From CAZHNW01 sp942491575 (GTDB lineage Bacteria > Spirochaetota > UBA4802 > UBA5550): a DNA stretch of 64,000 bases. Every line of letters starts with the position of its first letter. Positions within the stretch are counted from its first letter, which is position 1. This document shows positions 52,434-60,973 of the stretch, in pieces. The position numbers were made by a program, and so were the translations under genes. Location of the stretch: positions 558,001 through 622,000 of the forward strand of contig CALOBT010000025.1 of NCBI GenBank assembly GCA_942491575.1, given 5' to 3'. The notes beneath the pieces are model-generated. The model made no database searches. It was not told the origin of the DNA and was given only the letters and a program-made list of their open reading frames with translations.

Positions 52434-53276
52434 ATGACATCCGAAAATTCGGACCCTGGTAGTAGTAATCTGGTTCAGCGCTTCAAGAGCTTCTTCTCCT
52501 CCGGCCGCGGCAAAAACGGAGAAAAAAAGTACAACTCCCGCGCCTATGAAAGTCTCGATGTCCCCCGACAGGATATGATCCGGGGTGTATTTGAACTTTC
52601 TGATCAGAATGCCCGTGAAATTATGATTCCCCGGGTTGATATTGTAGCAATCGAATCAACGATCGAGTTGCAGCCCCTGGTTAAACTGGTTAATGAAGCG
52701 GGACACTCCCGCCTTCCGGTATTTGAGGAAACCATTGATAATATCATAGGCATAGTGTACGCGAAGGATCTTCTCAAACTGCTGCTTGAAAAAACAGCAA
52801 AAACCAGAAAATTCAATATTAAAAAAATTCTCCATGAAACATATTTTGTCCCGGAAACCATGCCCCTGGACGAATTACTTTTTGAATTCAAAAAACGTAA
52901 GCTTCATATCGCAATCGTAGTTGATGAATACGGCGGAGTCGCCGGTGTGGTCACCCTGGAGGATATCCTCGAAGAAATCGTCGGCGAAATTGAAGATGAG
53001 TTTGATTCAGATACACTTCCTGAAATTCAACGCATTAATCAGACCACCTACGAGATCGATCCCAGGCTACCCCTTTCTAATTTCAACGAGGCCTTTAATC
53101 TTGATCTCCCAACAGATGATTTTGATACCATAGGCGGTTATGTATTCGATATTTTCGGTAAAGTCCCGGAAAAGGATGAAGAGGTACAGGAGAATGGTCT
53201 CTCCTATAAAATCAAAGATATCCAGGGAACCATTATCAGCAGAATCGTGGTGAAAAAAATACGGAAAAACAAATAA
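52434..53276 (+). CDS. CBS-domain protein of the CorC/TlyC (hemolysin C) family
   Basis: 280-aa cytoplasmic protein: a CBS pair (REIMIPRVDIVAIESTIELQPLVKLVNEAGHSRLPVFEE and the second around PLDELLFEFKKRKLHIAIVVDEYGGVAGVVTLEDILEEIVGEIEDE) followed by a CorC_HlyC domain (YEIDPRLPLSNFNEAF, TIGGYVFDIFG). There is no N-terminal membrane domain, so it is the short TlyC/CorC type, linked in E. coli to Mg/Co handling. recO follows after 1 bp. A TTGACA element and TATACT lie upstream (about 52332 and 52358) but with an unusually long 20-bp spacer. Confidence 0.9.
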   Translation: MTSENSDPGSSNLVQRFKSFFSSGRGKNGEKKYNSRAYESLDVPRQDMIRGVFELSDQNAREIMIPRVDIVAIESTIELQPLVKLVNEAGHSRLPVFEETIDNIIGIVYAKDLLKLLLEKTAKTRKFNIKKILHETYFVPETMPLDELLFEFKKRKLHIAIVVDEYGGVAGVVTLEDILEEIVGEIEDEFDSDTLPEIQRINQTTYEIDPRLPLSNFNEAFNLDLPTDDFDTIGGYVFDIFGKVPEKDEEVQENGLSYKIKDIQGTIISRIVVKKIRKNK

Positions 53277-53277
53277 G

Positions 53278-54030
53278 ATGTCTCTTCAAAAAGGGAATGG
53301 TATTGTTCTCTCCTCTACAGTTGTAGGAGAGGCGGACGTAATGAGCCGCATACTAACCCGGGAATTCGGTAAAGTCTCTATAATATTCAAAGGAATAAAA
53401 AAAAGCAAGTCACGCCCAAGAAGCGCAACGGAACCCGGTTCCTTTATAGCATTCGATTTTTACCGCCGCGAAGGCAGCGATACGGGGACTGCACGGGAAA
53501 TCGCCCTGAAACGCTTTCATTCAAAACTGAGAGATGAATACCGTCTAATTGTATACCTCTCCTTCATGCTCGAGATTGCGGACCGCACCACCGGGTTTGA
53601 TTCACCGGATGAATCTCTCTTTAATCTCCTCGCCTCGGGAATTGTCGCCCTGGGGGAGACAGACTTCCCCCTTCATCTTCTGATCTTTTATCTTCTGCAT
53701 TTTATAAGGCTGCAGGGAATACTCCCTTCCCTGGAACACTGCAGGTCCTGCGGAACTTCCGATTTTCAGCAATTCACACTCCACCCGGAAGATCTTGGAA
53801 TCCTCTGCAGGAGCTGTTCCGGTGCCCATGACCATCTTCTTAATAAGAATAATATCAGCTTCATCAAGAGTTGTCTTCAGTTCAAATTTGAAAATATTGA
53901 CGGTAAGTCGTATGCAGAAAAAGATATCTCACACCTTACCTACTACTTCACACTTTTTCTAGAACACTACTTCAGCATTACATTCAGATCAAAGACCCTG
54001 TTGTTTCAAACACTGCAAAAAACAGACTGA
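53278..54030 (+). CDS. recO: DNA repair protein RecO
   Basis: 250-aa mediator that loads RecA on gaps with RecR. N-terminal OB fold (GIVLSSTVVGEADVMSRILTREFGKVSIIFKGIKKSKSR) and the C-terminal helical part with a zinc finger of four Cys (CRSCGTS and LCRSCSG). Starts 1 bp after the CorC-type gene; the pair is probably one transcript. Confidence 0.9.
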   Translation: MSLQKGNGIVLSSTVVGEADVMSRILTREFGKVSIIFKGIKKSKSRPRSATEPGSFIAFDFYRREGSDTGTAREIALKRFHSKLRDEYRLIVYLSFMLEIADRTTGFDSPDESLFNLLASGIVALGETDFPLHLLIFYLLHFIRLQGILPSLEHCRSCGTSDFQQFTLHPEDLGILCRSCSGAHDHLLNKNNISFIKSCLQFKFENIDGKSYAEKDISHLTYYFTLFLEHYFSITFRSKTLLFQTLQKTD

Positions 54031-54409
54031 TTCTAAAACTTCCTCACGTGAATTCTAATTAATAAAAAGTCCCCGCGTTCTGTGCCGCCCAAGAATTCAG
54101 AAAAAATGCCTGCCTTCACAGCATACACTTTATTGATATTTTAAGGCTGTCAAGGATGACAGTATGGATGGATAAAAGTTATAGGGCGGAGCACAGGAAG
54201 TGCTCTCCCGCCCGTTTAGCCTCCCCGGCGCCTGAGGGGCGCCCTTTTCCTCTTTTTGTGGCGAGACAAAAAGGGCCCCCGGAGGGAGGTTGAAGTCAGG
54301 ACATACTTATGTGTATAAAAAAGGAGTGATCCTTTGGCCCCCCCCCGAAGCCTGAGGGGATTCTTACAGGCAGCTGATAAATTTTGTTAAAAATTATACA
54401 ATAAGAATA
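54031..54409. other. 379-bp region without a gene, rich in stem-loops
   Basis: Perfect hairpins: CTGTCA-AGGA-TGACAG (54147-54162), GGCGCC-TGAGG-GGCGCC (54227-54243) and CTTTTTGT-GGCGAG-ACAAAAAG (54252-54273). An outer CCTCCCC (54220-54226) faces GGGAGG, enclosing the last two, and a bulged GGGCGG-AGCAC stem lies at 54184-54213. Nothing is coding. It lies at the end of recO and of the convergent amidohydrolase gene, so part of it may terminate transcription. Confidence 0.5.
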
Positions 54410-55984
54410 TTAACTGATGATTCCCCGTTTATTATTCACTTCAAGCATGCGGCTGCTGTGGAGAATCCTTCCGTCGCGGATAACCATTTCCGGTTCCCGG
54501 CATGCCCTTATATCCTGCAGTGGATTTTTTCGAAAGGCAACCATATCCGCCAGCTTTCCGGTTTCAAGGGTTCCAACACGGTCGCTTATGCCTGCAATAC
54601 GGGCATTATTGATTGTGGCACATTCCAGTATTTCCCTGTTGCTGAATCCGATTCGTGAATAGAGTTCAAATTCACGATAAAGTCCTCCAAAATAACTGAA
54701 GGGCATTCCCGCGTCAATGGCACATCCGATTAGCACCCCAGCATCTCGCATCTTGAGCAGATTCGCCCTTCCATGTTTTATCATGCTGAAATAGAGATCG
54801 GGATTCACGAGGAATTTCTTTTTTTCCCACAGTTTATCGCGTCCTATAGTTTTGTAGTATTTCAGAAAATCCATGTTCTGCCTGTGGAGTTCACTGTTAC
54901 AATGCAGATGCGCCTCCTTCTCCAGGTATTCACGGCGTATCCTTAGTTCGTTCATGGTGAAGTCATCACGATATTGAGAAGGAAGTTTATCATAGGCCTC
55001 CTCCATCAGGTATGCCTGACCGATAGTCATGGTTGGCACGACGGATATTTTCTTTTTGGCCATCAGGCTGATTTCCGAATCGCTGAGGGTAGCATCGGAT
55101 ACAATATGTTCAAGGCTGTTCAGGGGATACTGTATTGCCCGGTCAAAGCCCCATTTGCGGTGACAGTGGGCTGAAACGGGAAGTCCCTTTTTTTCACTGA
55201 AACCGAATATCAGTTTAAGCTGCTCGTCACTGTATACGGCGATATCTTTGTTTCTGCAGAAGACTGACTTATTATCTACGGTTATCTTCAAAAAGGAAGC
55301 CCCTTCGGCGTTTTCGCGTATGACATCCTTCAGCTCATCTGTATCCTCAAAATTTGTCATCACCATCCCGATAAAAAGGGATGCAGGCTTCGCGAACACA
55401 TTGATATCCGAGGGATCTGAGTCAGGATGCCCTCCCTTTACGTTCAGCATGGAGTTGCAGTAAATAACCCTTGGACCTTTCAGTTTTCCCTTTTCGATAT
55501 CTTTTATGAAACCGTGGAGAGACCCGGGGAAGGCCCCCACATCACGGACGGTGGTAACACCGGATTCTATACAAAGCTCATAGTGACGCCTCTGCTGCTC
55601 GGTATGTTTAAAAATATCTGTCAGGTTAAATGCAAAAACCGGTGATATTGTGGTGTGACAGTGTGTATCGATCAACCCCGGCATTACATAAGCCCCTTTA
55701 AGATCAACGGCTGTGACTCCTGCAGGTATTTCTTTACCGGAAGAAATATTTACTATCTTTCCCTTCAGGACATTTACGGTCTGTTTTTTGGAAATTTTTC
55801 CCGTCTGTACATCAATCACATTGCAGTTGGTGAAGGCTGTTTGTTCACGGTAGGTAATCTCCGGTACATTTCTTAAATTGGCACTGCTGCAGCCCGTGGC
55901 CTGGGGGAGAATCATGGCAGCCCCTGCGACTCCGCTGTAACGGAGAAAATCACGACGGCTCATATTTTCTTCTGGAATTTTCAT
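54410..55984 (-). CDS. Tat-exported amidohydrolase
   Basis: 524-aa metal-dependent hydrolase of the imidazolonepropionase-like amidohydrolase group. Twin-arginine signal SRRDFLRYSGVAGAAMI followed by a lipobox-like QATGC, so a folded enzyme anchored outside the cytoplasm. Metal site: DTHCHTT (H-x-H), the later HCHRKWG and EHIVSDA, and the Asp in GCAIDAG. GAGAGGG ribosome binding site. An inverted repeat sits 18 bp upstream of the ATG. Substrate unknown; relatives act on prolyl or cyclic amides. Confidence 0.88.
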   Translation of the reverse strand: MKIPEENMSRRDFLRYSGVAGAAMILPQATGCSSANLRNVPEITYREQTAFTNCNVIDVQTGKISKKQTVNVLKGKIVNISSGKEIPAGVTAVDLKGAYVMPGLIDTHCHTTISPVFAFNLTDIFKHTEQQRRHYELCIESGVTTVRDVGAFPGSLHGFIKDIEKGKLKGPRVIYCNSMLNVKGGHPDSDPSDINVFAKPASLFIGMVMTNFEDTDELKDVIRENAEGASFLKITVDNKSVFCRNKDIAVYSDEQLKLIFGFSEKKGLPVSAHCHRKWGFDRAIQYPLNSLEHIVSDATLSDSEISLMAKKKISVVPTMTIGQAYLMEEAYDKLPSQYRDDFTMNELRIRREYLEKEAHLHCNSELHRQNMDFLKYYKTIGRDKLWEKKKFLVNPDLYFSMIKHGRANLLKMRDAGVLIGCAIDAGMPFSYFGGLYREFELYSRIGFSNREILECATINNARIAGISDRVGTLETGKLADMVAFRKNPLQDIRACREPEMVIRDGRILHSSRMLEVNNKRGIIS

Positions 55985-56001
55985 AATATACCCTCTCTTA
56001 A

Positions 56002-56016
56002 CTTAACAAAGTTAAG
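56002..56016. promoter_or_regulatory. Inverted repeat upstream of the amidohydrolase gene
   Basis: CTTAAC-AAA-GTTAAG, 15 bp, perfect arms, placed between a TTGACA on the minus strand and the start codon. A plausible operator; the regulator is unknown. Confidence 0.4.
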
Positions 56017-56188
56017 CTTATATTAAGGGTATGGGCTGTCAATGAAAATATTCAGATATTATGTTTAGGTGCAATATTCCGGATTAACCGAAAAATTTAT
56101 TGCGTTTACGATTACTGAATGTTAAAAGAATCGATCCGTTTGATAAAAGCTATTCATAATAATAAAAGCAAACCGGAAGATCCTGATT

Positions 56189-57124
56189 ATGGCAAAAAAG
56201 AAATTTAACCTCTTTAAAATTATTGGACTACTCTCTCCGGAAATTTTATTTTTCTGCACGCAGCTCTTTCTGGTAATAAGCTGCTATCTGGTATTTGTCC
56301 GTAAAAGTGAAGACTGGATTGCTACTACCATTTTAGTCTCAAGCACCCTCACCTTCATGAACTTCACCATACTGTTCAGGTCCATGCGCCCATTTCAATT
56401 TAAAAAACATTTTTTCAAATCAATTCCCCCGAGTAACTGGACACTTGTACCGGTACCGGCTTTTTTCTTTTTTTACTTTATAGCAGGTTCTTTTATTCTC
56501 CCCCTGGTTATCCTGACTAAAACATCCTACGCGGCAGCTCAATTCATGATCATCAGCGGGACCGCCCCCGCAATAATTTTTCTCATAGGGACTATTATCG
56601 GGCGTAAAGGTGAAGGATTAAGCCGTCCCCTGTTCAAAAAAATAAGGGTGTGGCACGGGGCATCTGTTTTATATATTATTATTGGCACTCTCACGATTTT
56701 TATTGCGGATTGGAACCCCCTTCTCCAGCATTACAATGCCAGCCTGAAGGTTGTACGCCAGTATAACTCTACGGACGTATCCCTGAATGATATTTGCCGC
56801 GCCGATATCGGTGTCTATCCCGCAAGCATGAAAAAAGCGAAATGCAGGATCCGTCTCTTCTGCAACGGCAAAAGACTCTTCGGAAATCTTGGCCAGGGTA
56901 TCATCGATTGCAAAACAACAGTCACCGGAGAAAACATAAATATTTACGGCGGTGATGATGTTACCAGTGACGGAGACCCTGCCCTAAGGATTAATACGCA
57001 CAGGAAAAGACTGACATTTTCACGGCGTTATCCCCTTCCGGGAGGTGTTGAATTCGAAGCCAGTATTACATCCCTTAAGAAACTCACGATTCCTGTATTT
57101 AAAACAGAGAAGAAACAATTCTAG
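56189..57124 (+). CDS. Hypothetical membrane protein
   Basis: 311 aa, no family recognised. About five membrane helices in the first 175 residues (for example FFCTQLFLVISCYLVFV and FFFFYFIAGSFILPLVIL), then a C-terminal extracytoplasmic or cytoplasmic beta-rich domain with Cys residues (DICRADIG, KCRIRLFCNG and IIDCKTTV). GGAAGAT precedes the ATG. It stands alone. Confidence 0.6.
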   Translation: MAKKKFNLFKIIGLLSPEILFFCTQLFLVISCYLVFVRKSEDWIATTILVSSTLTFMNFTILFRSMRPFQFKKHFFKSIPPSNWTLVPVPAFFFFYFIAGSFILPLVILTKTSYAAAQFMIISGTAPAIIFLIGTIIGRKGEGLSRPLFKKIRVWHGASVLYIIIGTLTIFIADWNPLLQHYNASLKVVRQYNSTDVSLNDICRADIGVYPASMKKAKCRIRLFCNGKRLFGNLGQGIIDCKTTVTGENINIYGGDDVTSDGDPALRINTHRKRLTFSRRYPLPGGVEFEASITSLKKLTIPVFKTEKKQF

Positions 57125-57208
57125 CAACTCTAACAATTCAGTCTTAACATCTGTCTTATTTTCCGGATATATTTAATATAGAAATCCAGGCCCCTCCGGG
57201 AAATCATA

Positions 57209-57358
57209 ATGATACTGAATAAAAATGGGCTTTTTACAATTGATCGGAAGCCGCATTATAATATCGATGAGATAAAAAATATTACCACTTTGAGAGATAG
57301 AAGAAAGATTGTTTCTTCCCATCGAGGGAGGATAAGACAGTTATTTAAAAAAAAATAA
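57209..57358 (+). CDS. Possible small basic protein
   Basis: 49-codon frame starting at ATG 57209, with a strongly basic C-terminus (TLRDRRKIVSSHRGRIRQLFKKK). Only a weak ribosome binding site (CCGGG). It ends in the A-run of the terminator at 57346-57380, so it may be only a chance frame. The rest of the 334-bp gap 57125-57458 holds nothing else. Confidence 0.25.
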   Translation: MILNKNGLFTIDRKPHYNIDEIKNITTLRDRRKIVSSHRGRIRQLFKKK

Positions 57359-57380
57359 CCCCTGAATGGCTCAGGGGTTT
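57346..57380 (-). terminator. Rho-independent terminator of the OmpA-type lipoprotein gene
   Basis: On the minus strand AACCCCTGA, loop GCCAT, TCAGGGGTT, A, then nine T's. Perfect 9-bp stem 80 bp after the stop codon at 57459. Confidence 0.85.
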
Positions 57381-57458
57381 AAGCAAATTGATTGCTTCAG
57401 AAGCTTTGTGGAACTTATCCGTGGAACGGATAAGGGGAATAAGCAAATTTTCCTTCTT

Positions 57459-58952
57459 TTACTTCATTGAAAGAATCTTGATTTCAACTCTCCGGTTTTT
57501 GGCTAGTTCTTCTTTAGATCCCTTTTCAACAATGGGATTTTCAAAGCCGTAACCCGCCGCGAGCATTCTGCTCGGCTTGATGCCGTTTTTAACCAGGTAG
57601 TTCTTCACGGCAAGTGCACGGTCTTCGGAAAGTTTTTTATTGAACTTATCAGAACCGATATTATCGGTATGCCCGGATATTTCGATTTTCATTTCGGAAT
57701 TTTTTTTCATCATGTCAAGGAGACGTTTCATTTCCAGGCCGGATTCCTTCAGCAGGCTGTTGCTGTTATACTCGAAGTAGAGGCTTCTCAGGATCAGTCT
57801 TGCCCCCTCCTTTATCGGAGAGAGTTCAATATCCTTTAATACCGCATTGAACTTATCAAGATTTCTCAGGTCGAATTTTTCGGAATAAAAGGTATAGCCC
57901 TTTTTCTGTACCGCCACATCATATTTTTTTCCCTTGCTGAGAACGATAAAATATTTCCCGTCCTTTTCATTGCTTTTAAAGGAATGAGTGTATCCGTCTT
58001 CAACATCGGTTATTTTTATTTCAGCATCGGTAATCCTGTTTCGGCTCTCCTCTTCGAGCACTGTTCCCTCTACGGTAATCACAGATGACTGCTGCATCTC
58101 TTTTGGCATGACAACTTCCTCTATACGGTACTTCCCCCCCTTCTCGCAGGTGGGTCGGGAGACCATGATAATATCACCGGATGCCGGCACAGCTGCCATT
58201 CTGTCATCGTATTTAGTATTGATAGTTTTGCCGAGATTTACAGGCTTGGACCATCTCCCGTTGCTGACAATTTCTGTTTTATACAGGTCATATCCGCCAA
58301 ACCCTCCAGGCCTTGCGGAGCTGAAAACAAGGGTCTTCCCATCAGCCAGAATAATTGGACCGAATTCGGATGTACTTGTGTTTATGGGAGCGGGCATACG
58401 TTGCGGTCTGCTCCACTTTCCGTTTATTTTTTTTGACATATAGATACCGAAGGTGTGGTCCCTGTAGCCCTTCTTGTCAGAACACTCACGTACAAAGTAC
58501 ATTGTTTTTCCGTCAGGTGATATGGAGGCAAAACCGTCATATCCCTTTGTATTAATGGGAGCGCCAATATTTTCAGGAAGTCCCCAGATTAGCGGGCCGA
58601 GACGTTTTGATATCCAGATATCTACATCCCCCTTTCCCTGCTTGTTGTCAGATGAAAGAAGAAGATAATTCTGATCATAGGTGATAAATGGTCCCGCGGT
58701 ATTGTCTACCGGGGCATTGGCAAGTATCAGGGGAACAGGGGGAAGCCAGCTGTTCCCTGCCTTAAGGCGTACATATACCCTGTATTTATCAGGGGCCATT
58801 CTGTTAGACTGGTAAATCATCATTTTACCGTCAGGTGAGACGGAGGGGCTGTGTTCCGAATATTTCAGATTTCTTGCACACCCTGTAAAAGTCATTGCCG
58901 TCACTGCCAGCACAATTGCTGCAGCGGAAAATTTCTTAAAAATGCTAGTCAT
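57459..58952 (-). CDS. OmpA-family lipoprotein with WD40-like (PD40) repeats
   Basis: 497 aa. Lipoprotein signal with lipobox FTGC-A. Residues about 30-290 form a beta propeller of PD40/TolB-like repeats (HSPSVSPDGKMMIYQSNR, GFASISPDGKTMYFVREC, FGPIILADGKTLVFSS). Then a carboxypeptidase-regulatory-like domain (about 295-375) and a C-terminal OmpA peptidoglycan-binding domain (LYFEYNSNSLL, IEISGHTDNIGSDKFNKKLSEDRA, GYGFENPI). Such proteins link outer membrane and cell wall and occur with gliding or Peg-type systems. AGGAGGAATG precedes the ATG. Confidence 0.92.
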   Translation of the reverse strand: MTSIFKKFSAAAIVLAVTAMTFTGCARNLKYSEHSPSVSPDGKMMIYQSNRMAPDKYRVYVRLKAGNSWLPPVPLILANAPVDNTAGPFITYDQNYLLLSSDNKQGKGDVDIWISKRLGPLIWGLPENIGAPINTKGYDGFASISPDGKTMYFVRECSDKKGYRDHTFGIYMSKKINGKWSRPQRMPAPINTSTSEFGPIILADGKTLVFSSARPGGFGGYDLYKTEIVSNGRWSKPVNLGKTINTKYDDRMAAVPASGDIIMVSRPTCEKGGKYRIEEVVMPKEMQQSSVITVEGTVLEEESRNRITDAEIKITDVEDGYTHSFKSNEKDGKYFIVLSKGKKYDVAVQKKGYTFYSEKFDLRNLDKFNAVLKDIELSPIKEGARLILRSLYFEYNSNSLLKESGLEMKRLLDMMKKNSEMKIEISGHTDNIGSDKFNKKLSEDRALAVKNYLVKNGIKPSRMLAAGYGFENPIVEKGSKEELAKNRRVEIKILSMK

Positions 58953-59114
58953 TCCTCATTCCTCCTGTATTTAATACCCGGGAAAATCATTTACCCGAAA
59001 ATTTCCCGAATAAATCTTCGCAAAATATACCCATAGCAAAGCATTAAATCTCATTAAAAGCACAGAATATGCCCTTTTGGTTATTGCTATTTTTACATAT
59101 GGAGAAATGGGAGG

Positions 59115-59137
59115 CCCCCCTAAGGGGGGTTGGGGGG
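59115..59137. repeat. GC-rich CCCCCC-TAA-GGGGGG hairpin
   Basis: Six C's, TAA, six G's, then TT and six more G's. Third element of the C-run/CTAAG/G-run type in the window (see 1161 and 18282). Lies just after the last gene of the radical SAM operon and could form part of its transcript end. Confidence 0.45.
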
Positions 59138-59177
59138 AAACTAAAGGGATTAATTAAATGAAGTAAAATTGATCCTA

Positions 59178-59711
59178 TCAGGAATCCATATAATACGGCT
59201 CATCCCCTGGCGAGGATGCTTTTTTGTTCAGTTTAAGGTCACCACCGCATGAGGGACACTGTTCAATGTCTTCCCTCACGGGATAATCGTTTCCGCAGTA
59301 AGGGCATGCCTTCAGTATCAGGTGATGCTGAAAGTCGCTGAAAATGTAGATTTTTCTTCCTTCCCTTTGAAACTCCTTTGCCAGTCCTGACCGCAGAAAG
59401 GTATTAATTTCCGCCTTCACCGCATCGGAATCACCCAGCGTTCCCGTTATCTCTTCGGGGAAAACCTCTCCGTTATTATGTTTCGCCAGCTTCAGCAGGC
59501 GGGAGCGGATACCCGCGGGACGCATTGCCATCCCCTTCAGAAAAAGAAAAATACCCGAAAAAAGAAAAAGAATGCTGCATATTATCAAAATGACCCCGGT
59601 CATTTTGCGTGACGGGTCTCCCTTTGCTGCGGCAAGAAACAGGATTCCCAGGCCTGTCCCGGGGACTCCGATAATACTTAGAAATGATCCGATGAATATC
59701 CTGGCGTTCAT
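59178..59711 (-). CDS. Membrane protein with C-terminal winged-helix-like part and zinc ribbon
   Basis: 177 aa, no named family recognised. Two membrane helices (IFIGSFLSIIGVPGTGLGILFLAA and MTGVILIICSILFLFSGIFLFLKGM), a segment that looks like a small winged helix (SRLLKLAKHNNGEVFPEEITGTLG), and a zinc ribbon (ACPYCGNDYPV and QCPSCGGDL). The ATG overlaps the stop of the upstream zinc-ribbon coiled-coil gene in TGATG, so it is co-translated. Last gene of the radical SAM operon. Function unknown; possibly a membrane anchor or assembly partner. Confidence 0.7.
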   Translation of the reverse strand: MNARIFIGSFLSIIGVPGTGLGILFLAAAKGDPSRKMTGVILIICSILFLFSGIFLFLKGMAMRPAGIRSRLLKLAKHNNGEVFPEEITGTLGDSDAVKAEINTFLRSGLAKEFQREGRKIYIFSDFQHHLILKACPYCGNDYPVREDIEQCPSCGGDLKLNKKASSPGDEPYYMDS

Positions 59712-60973
59712 CACCACTGCTCCTTCGTAGTTCGATCGAGTTCGTCCCCCATTGCAGTGAAAAAAGCCTCGATTTTTTTATCCGTCAATACCTCTTCACT
59801 ATATTTTTTAAATGATTCGGCAAATTCAGCCGGGTGAAGATTTTTAAATTTTACCCCCAGAGAATCGTTTATCTTTTTTATCTTATCTGAGAATTCAGCA
59901 CTTCCCCCGGGAACATCGATTTTTAATTTTGAAAGGGTCGAATACTGGTCCTGGGATTTTTTAACATCCTTTACGCTTCCGGTGAAAACATCTATACCTT
60001 TTAGAAGTCCCTTCATCAATGCGATAAAAGAGACACTCTCCTGAATTCCCTTCTGAACATCTTCAAAGGCGATATTCAGCTCTCCCAGTTCTCCCAGGCT
60101 CCCGGTAATATCCTGTCGGTCCTCCCCAAAGGGCTCTCCGCAGTAGCGGCAGAAATAATAATTTGAGGTATTGTCCGATTTACACCGCCGGCATCCCCCC
60201 GGTTTTGAAGGGGCCCCCTGAATACCAAATTTTTCCCTCCCGGTCAGGTCCTGCAGGGAATCCATGAAGGCGGCCCGCTGGATAAGCAGCTCCCGGTTAT
60301 GTTCAAGAATCGAAAGCTTCTCCTCCGTCATGGAGAGTTCAGCCTTTTCCTCCAGCCATTGATCCTGCATTGCAGTATCCTTTTCTTCCATCTTCAGCAT
60401 CTGTTCCTGCCACTTTCCCCTGATCTCCTCGATCTGATCAATGAGATCATCACGGCGATCAATGAGGCGGTCCTTCTCTTTCTGGATTGCCTTCATCTTA
60501 AAAAAATTAATAATGAATCCGAACCCGCTGTTTAATTCATCAATCCTGTTGTTATATTCCGCAAGATCAGCTTCATAATTACCGACAGAAGCCTTTAATT
60601 TCTCTTCCCTGTTATCAAGTTTTTTATTATTGCCCCTAATTGCCGCTATTATTTCAGCTCTCTTAACATCATTAGTTGTCATACTGCCGCGCAACTTTTG
60701 CATTCGCTGCGTTAGATTTTTGAATTGCTTCTCAAAGGATTCACGTGCAGAGGGTAAATTTTTTTCATATGACTGAACCAGTTCCTTTGGAAATTCTGAC
60801 TCTTCTTCAAAAAATGCTTCCTGAAGCCAGGTAATCTCCCTGGTGCGGATTTTGGTTATATTATTGAAATTCCCGTTGAAATATTCCTGAATTTCTTCAA
60901 GTTTCTCCCTGATATCTTTTACTTCCCCTTCAGTCTCTTCGAGAAAATCTATCATTTTGCCAAGACTACCCAT
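59711..60973 (-). CDS. Coiled-coil protein with central zinc ribbon
   Basis: 420 aa, not recognised. Soluble. Long coiled coils (about residues 1-60, 70-240), a zinc ribbon CRRCKSDNTSNYYFCRYCG at about residues 266-284, then another helical region to the end (VSFIALMKGLLKGIDVFTGSVKDVKK). Its start overlaps the stop of the radical SAM gene by 8 bp and its own stop overlaps the next start. This ties it firmly to the radical SAM system. A scaffold or delivery role is inference only. Confidence 0.75.
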   Translation of the reverse strand: MGSLGKMIDFLEETEGEVKDIREKLEEIQEYFNGNFNNITKIRTREITWLQEAFFEEESEFPKELVQSYEKNLPSARESFEKQFKNLTQRMQKLRGSMTTNDVKRAEIIAAIRGNNKKLDNREEKLKASVGNYEADLAEYNNRIDELNSGFGFIINFFKMKAIQKEKDRLIDRRDDLIDQIEEIRGKWQEQMLKMEEKDTAMQDQWLEEKAELSMTEEKLSILEHNRELLIQRAAFMDSLQDLTGREKFGIQGAPSKPGGCRRCKSDNTSNYYFCRYCGEPFGEDRQDITGSLGELGELNIAFEDVQKGIQESVSFIALMKGLLKGIDVFTGSVKDVKKSQDQYSTLSKLKIDVPGGSAEFSDKIKKINDSLGVKFKNLHPAEFAESFKKYSEEVLTDKKIEAFFTAMGDELDRTTKEQW

